Shown here piece after piece: positions 8,753-16,837 of a stretch of 64,000 bases of DNA. Within the stretch, counting starts at the first letter, position 1. Each line of letters opens with the position of its first letter. This stretch comes from JBGVSA01 sp041807905 (lineage in GTDB: Bacteria > Pseudomonadota > Gammaproteobacteria > Burkholderiales > Rhodocyclaceae). The stretch lies in the NCBI RefSeq assembly GCF_041807905.1, contig NZ_JBGVSA010000004.1, positions 1 to 64,000 of the forward strand, in the 5' to 3' direction. The position numbers and the translations under genes are program-made. Below the pieces are notes generated by a model. It was not told the origin of the DNA. It did not search any database and saw only the letters and a list, made by a program, of their open reading frames with translations.

Positions 8753-9970
8753 TCAGTCCTTGACGGGCTTCACCTTGCTCGCCGCCAGTTTGGCGCGCGA
8801 ACGCGCTTCATCGACCGTATCGGCACCGGCAACGGCCACGCCCATGCGCCGCTTGGTGAAGCTCTCCGGCTTGCCGAACAGGCGCAGGTCCGATTCCGGT
8901 ACGGCCAGCGCTTCGGCGACGCCTTCAAAGGCAATGCCGGCTTTTTCCATGCCGCCGTAGATCACGGCCGATGCACCGGGCCGCGTCAGGCGGGTATCCA
9001 CGGGCAAGCCGAGGATGGCGCGCGCGTGCAGTTCGAATTCAGACAGACGTTGCGTGGCGAGCGTCACCAGTCCGGTGTCGTGCGGGCGCGGGCTTACTTC
9101 CGAGAACCACACCTCGTCGCCCTTCACGAACAGCTCCACGCCGAAGATACCGCGCCCGCCCAGGGCATCCGTCACCGCATGGGCGACCTTGCGGGCGCGC
9201 TGCAGCGCGACGGGCGACATCGCCTGCGGCTGCCACGATTCGATGTAGTCGCCGCTGGCCTGCACGTGACCGATGGGCTCGCAGAAGAAGGTTTCCACCT
9301 TGCCGGAGGCGCCGACCGCGCGCACCGTCAGTTGGGTGATTTCGTATTCGAACGGGACGAGCGATTCCACGATCACGCGCGCTTCTTTCACGCGACCGGA
9401 TTCGAGCGCGTAGTTCCACGCCGGTTCGACGTCCTGCGGACCGCGCAGCAATGACTGTCCCTTGCCGGACGAAGACATCACCGGCTTTACGAAACACGGG
9501 TAGCCCACGCCGCCTTCGATGGCCGCCTGCAATTCCGCCAACGAGCCGGCAAAGGCGTACCTCGACGTCGGCAGACCGAGTTCTTCTGCCGCAAGCCGCC
9601 GGATGCCCTCACGGTTCATCGTCAGTTGCACGGCGCGCGCGGTGGGGATCACCTCTGCGAGCTGTTCGCGTTCGACGTCGGCAAGCACCGAGGTCGCCAG
9701 CGCTTCGATCTCCGGCACTACCAGATGTGGCCGCTCGGCCTCGATCAGTGCGCGCAGCGCCACCGGGTCGGTCATGTTGATCACGTGCGACCGATGGGCG
9801 ACCTGCATGCCCGGCGCGTTCTCGTAACGGTCAACGGCGACGACTTCCACGCCCAGCCGCTGCAGCGCGACGATGACTTCCTTGCCCAGCTCGCCCGCCC
9901 CAAGCAGCATGACCTTGGTGGCCGAAGGGCTCAGCGGTGTGCCGATGCGTGAAAGGTGAGATGAGGTCAT
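8753..9970 (-). CDS. purT: Formate-dependent phosphoribosylglycinamide formyltransferase 2
   Basis: 405 residues, the usual PurT length. The enzyme makes formyl-GAR from GAR, formate and ATP in purine synthesis, as an alternative to folate-dependent PurN. It has an N-terminal preATP-grasp Rossmann region (VMLLGAGELGKEV near residue 20), a central ATP-grasp domain (CFVKPVMSSSGKGQS near residue 155; a VIESLVPFEYEIT-like lid region; EVSPRPHDTG near residue 294 with metal ligands) and a C-terminal domain. The gene is monocistronic, convergent with the hydrolase upstream in coordinates and separated by 90 bases from the amidohydrolase gene. Confidence 0.96.
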   Translation of the reverse strand: MTSSHLSRIGTPLSPSATKVMLLGAGELGKEVIVALQRLGVEVVAVDRYENAPGMQVAHRSHVINMTDPVALRALIEAERPHLVVPEIEALATSVLADVEREQLAEVIPTARAVQLTMNREGIRRLAAEELGLPTSRYAFAGSLAELQAAIEGGVGYPCFVKPVMSSSGKGQSLLRGPQDVEPAWNYALESGRVKEARVIVESLVPFEYEITQLTVRAVGASGKVETFFCEPIGHVQASGDYIESWQPQAMSPVALQRARKVAHAVTDALGGRGIFGVELFVKGDEVWFSEVSPRPHDTGLVTLATQRLSEFELHARAILGLPVDTRLTRPGASAVIYGGMEKAGIAFEGVAEALAVPESDLRLFGKPESFTKRRMGVAVAGADTVDEARSRAKLAASKVKPVKD

Positions 9971-10060
9971 GGCGGATTCCGTAAGCGGCTGAACGATGCG
10001 AGGACCGAATGGTACCGCGCAACGCGGTCCCCCGCAGACGGCGGAATCAGGGCGCGACCC

Positions 10061-11503
10061 TCAGCAGCAGTGCGAATAGTGTCGGGCCAGTTCGCCGTCG
10101 AGCGCGCGCACGGTCGTGCGCCACGCGGTATCGCCGGGCAGCGCTGCGCGCAGGCGGGCGGTGAGTTCCTGCATCAGCGCCGGGTAGTCGACGCCCAGTA
10201 CGCGGCCCTCGTGCACCAGCGTGCGGCCTTCGACGATGACTCGATGGATGTGGCCGGCGGTGGCGCGGGCCAGCACGTAGTCCAGCACCGGCACGTCGTC
10301 GAACAGGCGATCGTCCATCAGCGTGCGGCCATCGAGTACGAGCAGGTCGGCACGCGCGCCCGGCGAGAGTGCGGCGTCGGTCTCGATGCCGCTGACGGCG
10401 TAGCGGCCTTCTTCACTGGCGATGCGCCACGCGTCCGCGTGAGAGAGCGTCGTGTCATAGCCCCAGCCTTTGTGCAGGTGATGCAGCAGGCGCAGTTCGC
10501 GCAGCGCGTCGTCGTCTTCATCGAGCGCCAGTCCGTCCAGCCCCATCGCGATACGGCAGCCCGCCGCCTGCATGGCTTGCACCGGCGCGATGCCGGAGCG
10601 GATGCCAAGGTTCGACCCGGTATTGACCGAGATGCGTGCGCCCGCTTCGGCGATCAGCGCGAGTTCGTCCGGGCGCGCCCAGGTGCAGTGCGCGAGCGTA
10701 AGCCGCGGGCTGAGCAGGCCGATGTCGCGCAGGTAGTGGACGATGCCTTGCGGAAAGTGCGCGTCGGCCCATTCACGTTGATAGCGCGTTTCCAGCAAGT
10801 GCATGTGCACCTGGCGGCCGTTGGCGGCCGAAGCCCGCGCAATGGCGCGCAATAGCGCATCCGAACACCACTGGACACCCGTGGGCCCGTACTGCACGTT
10901 GAATCCCGGCCCGTGACAGGCCGTGGCAATCTCATCGACGAGTGCCAGTTGCGACGCGGGCGACGCGGGGGCTTTACCAAAGCGCGGTTCGAGCTGCGCG
11001 CGCAGCGCGGCGGGCAGGCTGGCAAGCATTGTCGCGTCGTCGACGTAGGCGACGTTCTGCCGGTCGCGCATGGCCACCGCAAAGCCGACGCGCACGCCGA
11101 CATCGCGTGCGGCGCGTGCGACCTGAGTGGCTTCTTCCACCAAGGGCACCAGTCCCTGAATGCGCGTGTAGTGCACCATCACGCGACCGGCGCCGCGCAG
11201 GGCGGAGCGGGCCAGCGACGATGCCGCCGCAAGGTACGCGTCCACACCGGGCACCACGCCCAGATACATCAACCACGATTCCAGCGGCCGGTCGAATGCG
11301 CCCAGCGTGCTGGAGCGCACCGCGCGGGCGTGGTCGTGCGCGTTGCACAGGCCGGGCAGCGCGATGAGTTCGCGCCCGTCCTGCACTGCTGGCAACAGCG
11401 AGGTGAACCGTCCGTCCTGCCAGGCGATGGCGCCGCCGCGCTGTTCTGGTTCTTGCCCGGGCCGCGCCAGCAACCAATCGGCGATGAATTGTCCTGTGTA
11501 CAT
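10061..11503 (-). CDS. Amidohydrolase-superfamily deaminase-like enzyme of the N-heterocycle cluster
   Basis: 480 residues of the metal-dependent amidohydrolase fold in its mononuclear deaminase/chlorohydrolase branch (cytosine and guanine deaminase, TrzN/AtzB-like). Metal and catalytic residues are visible: HxH at H56/H58 in CNAHDHAR, H235 and E238 in HMHLLET, H272 in LAHCTW and D323 in MGLDG. No carbamylated Lys motif is present, which separates it from the hydantoinase branch. A strong GCAGGAG site precedes the ATG at 11503. It is the distal gene of the minus arm, after a putative terminator that follows the binding-protein gene. Removing an exocyclic amino group from a ring substrate before ring opening is the inferred role; the substrate is unknown. 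Confidence 0.88.
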   Translation of the reverse strand: MYTGQFIADWLLARPGQEPEQRGGAIAWQDGRFTSLLPAVQDGRELIALPGLCNAHDHARAVRSSTLGAFDRPLESWLMYLGVVPGVDAYLAAASSLARSALRGAGRVMVHYTRIQGLVPLVEEATQVARAARDVGVRVGFAVAMRDRQNVAYVDDATMLASLPAALRAQLEPRFGKAPASPASQLALVDEIATACHGPGFNVQYGPTGVQWCSDALLRAIARASAANGRQVHMHLLETRYQREWADAHFPQGIVHYLRDIGLLSPRLTLAHCTWARPDELALIAEAGARISVNTGSNLGIRSGIAPVQAMQAAGCRIAMGLDGLALDEDDDALRELRLLHHLHKGWGYDTTLSHADAWRIASEEGRYAVSGIETDAALSPGARADLLVLDGRTLMDDRLFDDVPVLDYVLARATAGHIHRVIVEGRTLVHEGRVLGVDYPALMQELTARLRAALPGDTAWRTTVRALDGELARHYSHCC

Positions 11504-11522
11504 GTGAAGGCTCCTGCGTTAA

Positions 11523-11551
11523 AGCCCACATCTCGCGCGGAGATGTGGGCT
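11523..11551 (-). terminator. Hairpin terminator between binding-protein and amidohydrolase genes
   Basis: A perfect 12-bp stem (AGCCCACATCTC / GAGATGTGGGCT) with a 5-base loop lies 28 bases past the binding-protein stop; in the minus direction it runs into TTTAA. The T-tract is short, so termination may be partial, leaving the amidohydrolase at lower expression or under its own start signal. Confidence 0.7.
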
Positions 11552-11578
11552 GCCCGTTTCACTGCTGATGGTGTGGCT

Positions 11579-12613
11579 TCAGAAGGGAGTCTTAAGCATG
11601 CGTTCCGCCTTGGGCGGCAGGAAGCTGCGGTTGAACACTTCCGACGGCGCCGGGCTGCGCGGCAGGCCATAGCTCTCATCGAGCTGCGCGATGGCGCGCG
11701 TCATGCGGGCGTCATCCACGTCGCCAAGGCCGATGTTGTCCGTCTCGGGCGTGACCATCAACGACTTGACCGTGTATTGCAGGCGACGCTTTTCAATGTC
11801 CTTGTCGATCAACGGCTCGTTCTTCGCGAGGTTGTCGATGCAGGCATCGGTCTGCGCAACGCATTCCTTCACCGCGCGATTGATCGCACGCACCAGCCCC
11901 GTCACCGCTTGCGGCTTGTCTTTTGCGAGCTGGCGCGACACCAGCACGCCGTTGCTGTACAGGTCCAGTCCGTGGTCGTTGTAGTAGATCCAGCGGATGT
12001 CCCGGTCCGGGTCGACCTTCATCGCCACGAGGTTCATGTAGCTGGTGGCCGAGAATACCGCGGAGGCGTCCACCTGACCGCGCAGCAGCATCTGCTCCTG
12101 CAGGTTGGGCGCCATGTTGATCCACGTGACCTTGCCGTCGTCGATGCCGTTTTTCTTCGCCAACGCGGTGAATACCTTCAGCGCGGCGGCGCCGGCGGGC
12201 GAGCCGAGCTTCTTGCCTTCCACGTCCTTGAGCGATTTGATCGGGCTGTCGGCCTTGGCGATCAGCGCGAAGGGCGCGCGGTTGTAGAACATGTACACCA
12301 TCACCGGTGTCTGCTCGGGGCGCACGGCAGCGTTCTGCACGATGGCGTTGATGTCGCCGAAGCCGGCCTGATAGGCGCCGGTCATCACGCGCGTCACACT
12401 CGCCGCCGAACCTTCGCCCTGGTCGATGGTGACGTCGAGCTTCTCGTTTTTGAAATAGCCCTTGTCCAGCGCCCAGTAGAACCAGGCGTGCACGCCCTGG
12501 ATCTTCCAGTCGAGCGTGAACTTGATCTTGGTGGTTTCCTGCGCCACAGCGGGCGGAGCCGCGACGACGCCGAGCGCGAGGCTGACGGCGAGAGCGGTGA
12601 GTGCGCGTTTCAT
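11579..12613 (-). CDS. ABC transporter substrate-binding protein 1 (NMT1/SsuA-like)
   Basis: 344 residues with a clear signal peptide (MKRALTALAVSLALG, Ala-rich cleavage near residue 25), so periplasmic. The mature part matches the NMT1/THI5-like group: FTLDWKIQGVHAWFYWALDKG near the N-terminus, DQGEGSAAS near residue 65 and GFGDINA near residue 85. That group binds pyrimidines such as HMP, nitrate/sulfonates and other small N-compounds. The ATG at 12613 was chosen over upstream codons because the signal peptide starts there and AAGGATG precedes it. It is a clear paralogue of the protein at 15787-16818; both end with an EVFNRSFLPP motif. It sits 47 bases after the ring-opening amidohydrolase. 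No ATPase or permease lies in this arm. Confidence 0.9.
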   Translation of the reverse strand: MKRALTALAVSLALGVVAAPPAVAQETTKIKFTLDWKIQGVHAWFYWALDKGYFKNEKLDVTIDQGEGSAASVTRVMTGAYQAGFGDINAIVQNAAVRPEQTPVMVYMFYNRAPFALIAKADSPIKSLKDVEGKKLGSPAGAAALKVFTALAKKNGIDDGKVTWINMAPNLQEQMLLRGQVDASAVFSATSYMNLVAMKVDPDRDIRWIYYNDHGLDLYSNGVLVSRQLAKDKPQAVTGLVRAINRAVKECVAQTDACIDNLAKNEPLIDKDIEKRRLQYTVKSLMVTPETDNIGLGDVDDARMTRAIAQLDESYGLPRSPAPSEVFNRSFLPPKAERMLKTPF

Positions 12614-12660
12614 ATGCATCCTTTCGGGAACGCAAGGGGAGGGAAAAATTCGCGGCGCCA

Positions 12661-13770
12661 TCAGGCCCGCAGGATCAGAGCAAACGGGCCGCCGCCAGCG
12701 GGGCCCTGATGTTCGGCGCCACCCGACACGTACAGCGCGGTATCGCCCAGCACCGAAGCCAGTGCTGCGCCCACCGCCGCGCGCGCATGCCGCGTGGCGT
12801 TGATGTCGGAGTCATCGAGCATGGTGTGGCGCGCGCCGCGAATGCGCCCGTCAGGTGAGGCTTCGGCCTTGGCGAAAACGTTGACCATCCGCTCGCGCAA
12901 GGCCTGCGGATGACGGTCGGGGTCGATGGCGAAGTCCTCGCGTAAGCAACGGCGCAGATCGCTTACGTCAACGGCGTCCCGCATCAGCCCATGTGCGATC
13001 ACATACTCGCTGTGCGCGGCTTCGCTCATGCCCAGCACGATGACCACGTTGTTGTCGAGTTCGATGCCGGCAGAGGTCGACGCTCGCGCCGAATAACGGG
13101 ACCAGTCGTGCTGGATGTGCTCGTCGCGTAGCGCTGCGGCGTCGATTTCGTTCAACGCACAGGCCACGCCCAAAGCCGAAGCGGCCCGCGAAGCGCCCAT
13201 CGATTCATAGGTGTCGCGCGTGACGGTGTCGCAGCCCCGTAACTGTGCGTCGCGCATCTTTCCGGCCGTCAGCAGCGGGCACTTGATCTGCACGAAGTGC
13301 ACGTCGTCGATCGAGCCGATACCGGCGTCGCGCATGGCCTCTGCCACCGCGTCGGCCGTGGCGTGCACTTGCGCGAGACGGCCGATTTCTTCCGGTGCGA
13401 AGTCACGCGTGAAGGCCACGCCCACGGCCAACCGCTTGCTGCGCGCAGTGTGGGGCGCGGGCTCCTGGCGTCGTGCAAACACCGTGAAGTGCGGTGACAG
13501 AACCCCTTCCGTGCCACCCGACATCACCAGTGCGACGCGTCCATGCACCGCAACGGGGTCGATGCCCAAACGCGGTGCAAGCAGTGCGCACCAAGTCTGT
13601 GTGGCGTAGTCGCGGGTGAAGTCGTTCACACAACCGTTGCCTTCTGTCTTGCCCATCACTGCGACGATGTCCTCGGCGCGCAGTGCACCGTTGTCCAGCA
13701 GAGTCTGCACGCCGGAAAGATCGCCCGGACCGCTGCACGGAATCTTGAAAACATCGACGCGCTGGGACAT
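12661..13770 (-). CDS. Cyanuric acid hydrolase / barbiturase family ring-opening amidohydrolase
   Basis: 369 residues, the size of AtzD (about 363). The fold is three repeated domains, each giving one Lys and one Ser to the active site. The pairs are readable: K41 (VMGKTEGNG) with S84 (VMSGGTEG), K163 (QIKCPLL) with the Ser group at 231-233 (ASTSAGIE), and K301 (AKAEASPDG) with S349 (VSGGAEHQGPAGGG, also the C-terminal metal loop). Known members hydrolyse an amide in cyanuric acid (AtzD/TrzD) or barbituric acid; sequence reading does not decide between these or a new substrate. The ATG at 13770 is preferred to 13785 because MSQRVDVFKIP begins the domain. It is divergent from a LysR gene, as atzD is from atzR. 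Confidence 0.93.
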   Translation of the reverse strand: MSQRVDVFKIPCSGPGDLSGVQTLLDNGALRAEDIVAVMGKTEGNGCVNDFTRDYATQTWCALLAPRLGIDPVAVHGRVALVMSGGTEGVLSPHFTVFARRQEPAPHTARSKRLAVGVAFTRDFAPEEIGRLAQVHATADAVAEAMRDAGIGSIDDVHFVQIKCPLLTAGKMRDAQLRGCDTVTRDTYESMGASRAASALGVACALNEIDAAALRDEHIQHDWSRYSARASTSAGIELDNNVVIVLGMSEAAHSEYVIAHGLMRDAVDVSDLRRCLREDFAIDPDRHPQALRERMVNVFAKAEASPDGRIRGARHTMLDDSDINATRHARAAVGAALASVLGDTALYVSGGAEHQGPAGGGPFALILRA

Positions 13771-13798
13771 GTCGTGGCACCGCAAAAGAGACGAGACG

Positions 13799-13849
13799 GC
13801 ATCAATCTTGCGTTGGCCGGTGCATCAATTCCATTGCCAAGTTCGCACC
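13799..13849. promoter_or_regulatory. Putative LysR operator in the divergent intergenic region
   Basis: Within the 134 bases between the ring-opening enzyme and its LysR gene there is a direct repeat GCATCAAT at 13799-13806 and 13822-13829, and an inverted pair GGTGC (13819-13823) / GCACC (13845-13849). LysR proteins normally bind such regions in their own divergent promoters. Assignment is tentative. Confidence 0.4.
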
Positions 13850-13904
13850 GATGCGTTCGCTTTCCGGCAACGCTCGATGCATGGCTCAACACTCTGGGCG
13901 TGCC

Positions 13905-14810
13905 ATGTCCCTTCAGTACCTGCGCATCTTCAACTACATCGATGCCATCGCCCGCAGCGGTTCGATCCGCAAGGCGGCCGAGGCGCTGTTCATCACGCCT
14001 TCGGCGCTCGATCGCCGCTTGCAGGACCTCGAAGACGACCTGGGCGCCGTGCTCTTCGAGCGCCACGCGCGGGGCATGCGGCCGACGGCGGCGGGGGAGT
14101 TGTTCCTCAAACATGCGCGACATCAGCGTGCCGACTACGAGCGCCTGCGCACGGACATCGGCCATCTGCAGGGCCTGCATCGCGGCACGGTCAACATCGC
14201 GGCCAGCCAGGCGCTGGCGTTCTCGCTGTTCCCGGACGTCATCACGCAGTTCCGCCAAGGCAATCCGGGCATCAATTTCAGCGTACGGATCTGCGATCAC
14301 ACCAGCGTGATCCAGTCCTTGCGCGACTTCGAAGCCGACCTCGGACTGGTCTACAACGTGCAGCCCTCGGCCGACATCAGCCCCTTGCTGGAGGTCGAAC
14401 AGCGCCTGTGCGCGGTGATGGCGGAAAGCCATCCGCTGGCACAGCAGCCAGACCTGCGCATGCGCGACTGCCTGCGTTATCCGCTGGCGCTGCCCGACGT
14501 GAGTCTGGGCGGGCGCATGTTGCTCGATGCGTTTTTTGCACGAAGTTCGCTGTCGCCCAACGTGGTGCTCGAATCGAACTCGTTCGAGATGCTGCGCAAC
14601 TTCGTGCGCGGCAATGACGCCGTGTCATTCCAGATCCAGGTCGGCACGGCGCTGGCGCGCGTGCAGGACGGTGTCACCGCGCGCCACGTCGACGACCGCG
14701 GGCTGGGTTCGCGCCCGCTCACGCTGGCCCAGCTCAAGGGCCGCCATCTGCCACTGCCGGCGATGCGCTTTGCCCAGACACTCAGCGAGGTGTTGTCCGA
14801 AGCTGAGTAA
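13905..14810 (+). CDS. LysR-family regulator of the N-heterocycle cluster
   Basis: 301 residues. An N-terminal winged helix-turn-helix starts at LQYLRIFNYIDAIARSGS, with the recognition region AAEALFITPSALDRRLQDLE near residues 25-45. A periplasmic-binding-like effector domain follows, from about residue 90. The ATG at 13905 places the helix-turn-helix at the normal distance; an in-frame ATG at 13881 is possible. It is divergent from the cyanuric acid hydrolase-family gene and upstream of the cysteine hydrolase operon, so it probably controls both arms in response to the heterocycle or a breakdown product. The arrangement resembles atzR-atzDEF. Confidence 0.9.
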   Translation: MSLQYLRIFNYIDAIARSGSIRKAAEALFITPSALDRRLQDLEDDLGAVLFERHARGMRPTAAGELFLKHARHQRADYERLRTDIGHLQGLHRGTVNIAASQALAFSLFPDVITQFRQGNPGINFSVRICDHTSVIQSLRDFEADLGLVYNVQPSADISPLLEVEQRLCAVMAESHPLAQQPDLRMRDCLRYPLALPDVSLGGRMLLDAFFARSSLSPNVVLESNSFEMLRNFVRGNDAVSFQIQVGTALARVQDGVTARHVDDRGLGSRPLTLAQLKGRHLPLPAMRFAQTLSEVLSEAE

Positions 14811-14953
14811 GCCCGCTCATGCCGTGCCCGTACCGCGCCGTGTGGCGTGGTGGGGCCGCTGTTTTTCTCCGTTCCGAGCGTTGCCGAAAACGCAACGCTT
14901 CATTGAATAACCAGCAGCAGACCGAATCGCCCTGCCGCCTTACGCTGGAGCCC

Positions 14954-15790
14954 ATGTCAGCCATGAACCCACCCTCTCGCCAAGCAACGCCCCATCGTTT
15001 TGGCGCCCGCCACAACGCGTGGCAGGGCGACACGCAGCAGGTGAGCCTGGTGCGCGAAGCCACGCCGCCGCGCCGCCTGCGCTTTGCCGCCGAGGACCGG
15101 GCCATGGAGATCGACCTTGGCCGCAGCGCCATCGTCGTGGTCGATATGCAAAACGATTTCTGCCATCCACAAGGCTGGTTCGGACAACGCGGCATCGACA
15201 TCACCGCGTGCCGTCGTCCGATCCCCACGCTGTCGCGGCTGGTGCCTGCGTGGCGCGCGGCAGGCGGCCGCGTGCTGTGGCTCAACTGGGGCATCCGCGC
15301 CGACCGCGCCAATCTGCCGCCGACGATTCATTACAAGGCGACCGGTGGGGACCCGGCGGTGGTCGGGTACGGCGAGGTGTCGCCCGAGGACCATGGCCCT
15401 TCGTTGGTGCAGGGCAGTTGGGGCGCCGCGCTGGTCGACGGGCTCGACGCCGCGCCGCAAGACCTGCTGGTGCACAAGCATCGCCTGTCCGGTTTCTTCG
15501 ACAGCGACCTGGACGGCGTGCTGCGCGCGCAGGGCATCACCACCTTGCTGTTCGCCGGCATCAACACCGACCGCTGCGTGTACTCAACGCTGCAGGACGC
15601 GGCCTTCCTCGGCTACGACTGTCTGCTGGTGCGCGATGCGTGCGATACGCCGTCGCCCGCGCACGTGACTGACGCCATTCATTTCCTCGTGCGCCTGCTG
15701 CACGGATTCATCACCGACAGCACGGCGCTGGCTGCCGCGCTGGACGCACTCCCTCCCCCGATCGACCCAACCATGAAGGACGCATCATGA
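14954..15790 (+). CDS. Isochorismatase-fold cysteine hydrolase (RutB/BiuH-like)
   Basis: 278 residues with an extra N-terminal arm of about 55 residues before the fold. The catalytic triad is intact: D64 (VVVDMQNDF), K175 (VHKHRLSGFF) and C208 (NTDRCVYSTLQDA). The HKxRxSGFF and LL-RDACD segments resemble ureidoacrylate amidohydrolase RutB and biuret hydrolase BiuH, which cut linear ureides made by ring opening. That fits its position beside a ring-opening amidohydrolase; N-carbamoyl or maleamate-type substrates remain possible. The ATG at 14954 has GGAG 7 bases upstream. The stop overlaps the next start in an ATGA (15787-15790), so the two genes are translationally coupled. Confidence 0.88.
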   Translation: MSAMNPPSRQATPHRFGARHNAWQGDTQQVSLVREATPPRRLRFAAEDRAMEIDLGRSAIVVVDMQNDFCHPQGWFGQRGIDITACRRPIPTLSRLVPAWRAAGGRVLWLNWGIRADRANLPPTIHYKATGGDPAVVGYGEVSPEDHGPSLVQGSWGAALVDGLDAAPQDLLVHKHRLSGFFDSDLDGVLRAQGITTLLFAGINTDRCVYSTLQDAAFLGYDCLLVRDACDTPSPAHVTDAIHFLVRLLHGFITDSTALAAALDALPPPIDPTMKDAS

Positions 15791-16818
15791 AGATTGCCCG
15801 CTCCTGTTCGGCGCTGTTGTTCGCGCTCGTTGCTTCCGTGTCGCTGCTGCCCGGCGTGGCCAGCGCGCAGACCAAGATCAAGATGGTGCTCAACTGGAAG
15901 TACGAGGGCGCCCAGGCGTGGTTCTTCTACGCGCAGGACAAGGGCTACTTCAAGGCAGAAGGGCTCGATGTGCAGATCGACCAGGGCGAAGGCTCCGCCG
16001 CGTCCATTCCCAAAGTAGCCAGCGGCGCTTACAACGCCGGGTTTGGCGACATCAACGCGCTGATCGACCTGGCCGCCAAGCAGCCAGCCGTTGCGCCTGT
16101 CGGCGTGTACATGATCTACAACGTCACGCCCTTCGTCGTGGCGGTGAAGTCCGGCAGCCCGATCAAGACGCTCAAGGACCTTGAAGGCAAGAACATCGGC
16201 GGCCCCGCCAACGACGCTGCGCTCAAGCTCTTCCCGCTGGTTGCCAAGGCCGCGAAGGTGGACGCCTCGAAGGTGAGCATTACCAACATGGCGGCCAACC
16301 TGCGCGAGCCGATGCTGATGCGCGACCAGGTCGACGGCGCATTCGGCTACGCGCTGACGGTGGAATTCGCCGCCAAGGCGATCGGCATGAATCCGGACAA
16401 GGACCTTCGCTTCATCAACTACGCGGACTACGGCATCGACTCGTATTCCAACGCGGTGTTCTTCTCGCAGTCGTTCATCAAAGAGAACCCGAAGGCGGTG
16501 CAGGGCTTTCTGCGCGCGCTCAACCGCGCCATCACCGAAGTCGTCGCCAACCCCGACGCCGGCATGGATTCAGTGATGAAGCGCGAGCCGCTGCTCAAGC
16601 GCGACATCGAAAAGGAAAAGCTCATCGCCACCTTCAAGACGCAGATGAGCCACCCGGAGATCGCCAAGATCGGTTTCGGCGACGTGGATGAAGAACGCCT
16701 CAAGCGCAACATTGCCGCCGTCGTCGAACTCGGCAACCTGAGCCGTCCGCCCGCGCCGGTGGAAGTCTTCAATCGCAGCTTCCTGCCACCCCGAGCAGAA
16801 CGCGCGACTGCTTTCTGA
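15787..16818 (+). CDS. ABC transporter substrate-binding protein 2 (NMT1/SsuA-like)
   Basis: 343 residues with signal peptide (MKIARSCSALLFALVAS, cleavage near ASAQ at residue 27). It shares the NMT1-like landmarks of the protein at 11579: LNWKYEGAQAWFFYAQDKG, DQGEGSAAS, GFGDINA and the C-terminal EVFNRSFLPP. It is translationally coupled to the cysteine hydrolase and lies in the same operon as the ATPase and permease, so it is the likely primary partner of that transporter. Differences from protein 1 in the pocket-proximal segment (VYMIYNVTPF versus VYMFYNRAPF) suggest a related but distinct ligand. The periplasmic location follows from the signal peptide. Confidence 0.91.
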   Translation: MKIARSCSALLFALVASVSLLPGVASAQTKIKMVLNWKYEGAQAWFFYAQDKGYFKAEGLDVQIDQGEGSAASIPKVASGAYNAGFGDINALIDLAAKQPAVAPVGVYMIYNVTPFVVAVKSGSPIKTLKDLEGKNIGGPANDAALKLFPLVAKAAKVDASKVSITNMAANLREPMLMRDQVDGAFGYALTVEFAAKAIGMNPDKDLRFINYADYGIDSYSNAVFFSQSFIKENPKAVQGFLRALNRAITEVVANPDAGMDSVMKREPLLKRDIEKEKLIATFKTQMSHPEIAKIGFGDVDEERLKRNIAAVVELGNLSRPPAPVEVFNRSFLPPRAERATAF

Positions 16819-16837
16819 GCACTACGGAGACGACAAG

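Noticed and set aside
10913..12709. Plus-strand frame of 598 codons opposite the amidohydrolase and binding protein
   Set aside because: Antisense shadow; both minus-strand genes have complete active-site or signal-peptide features.
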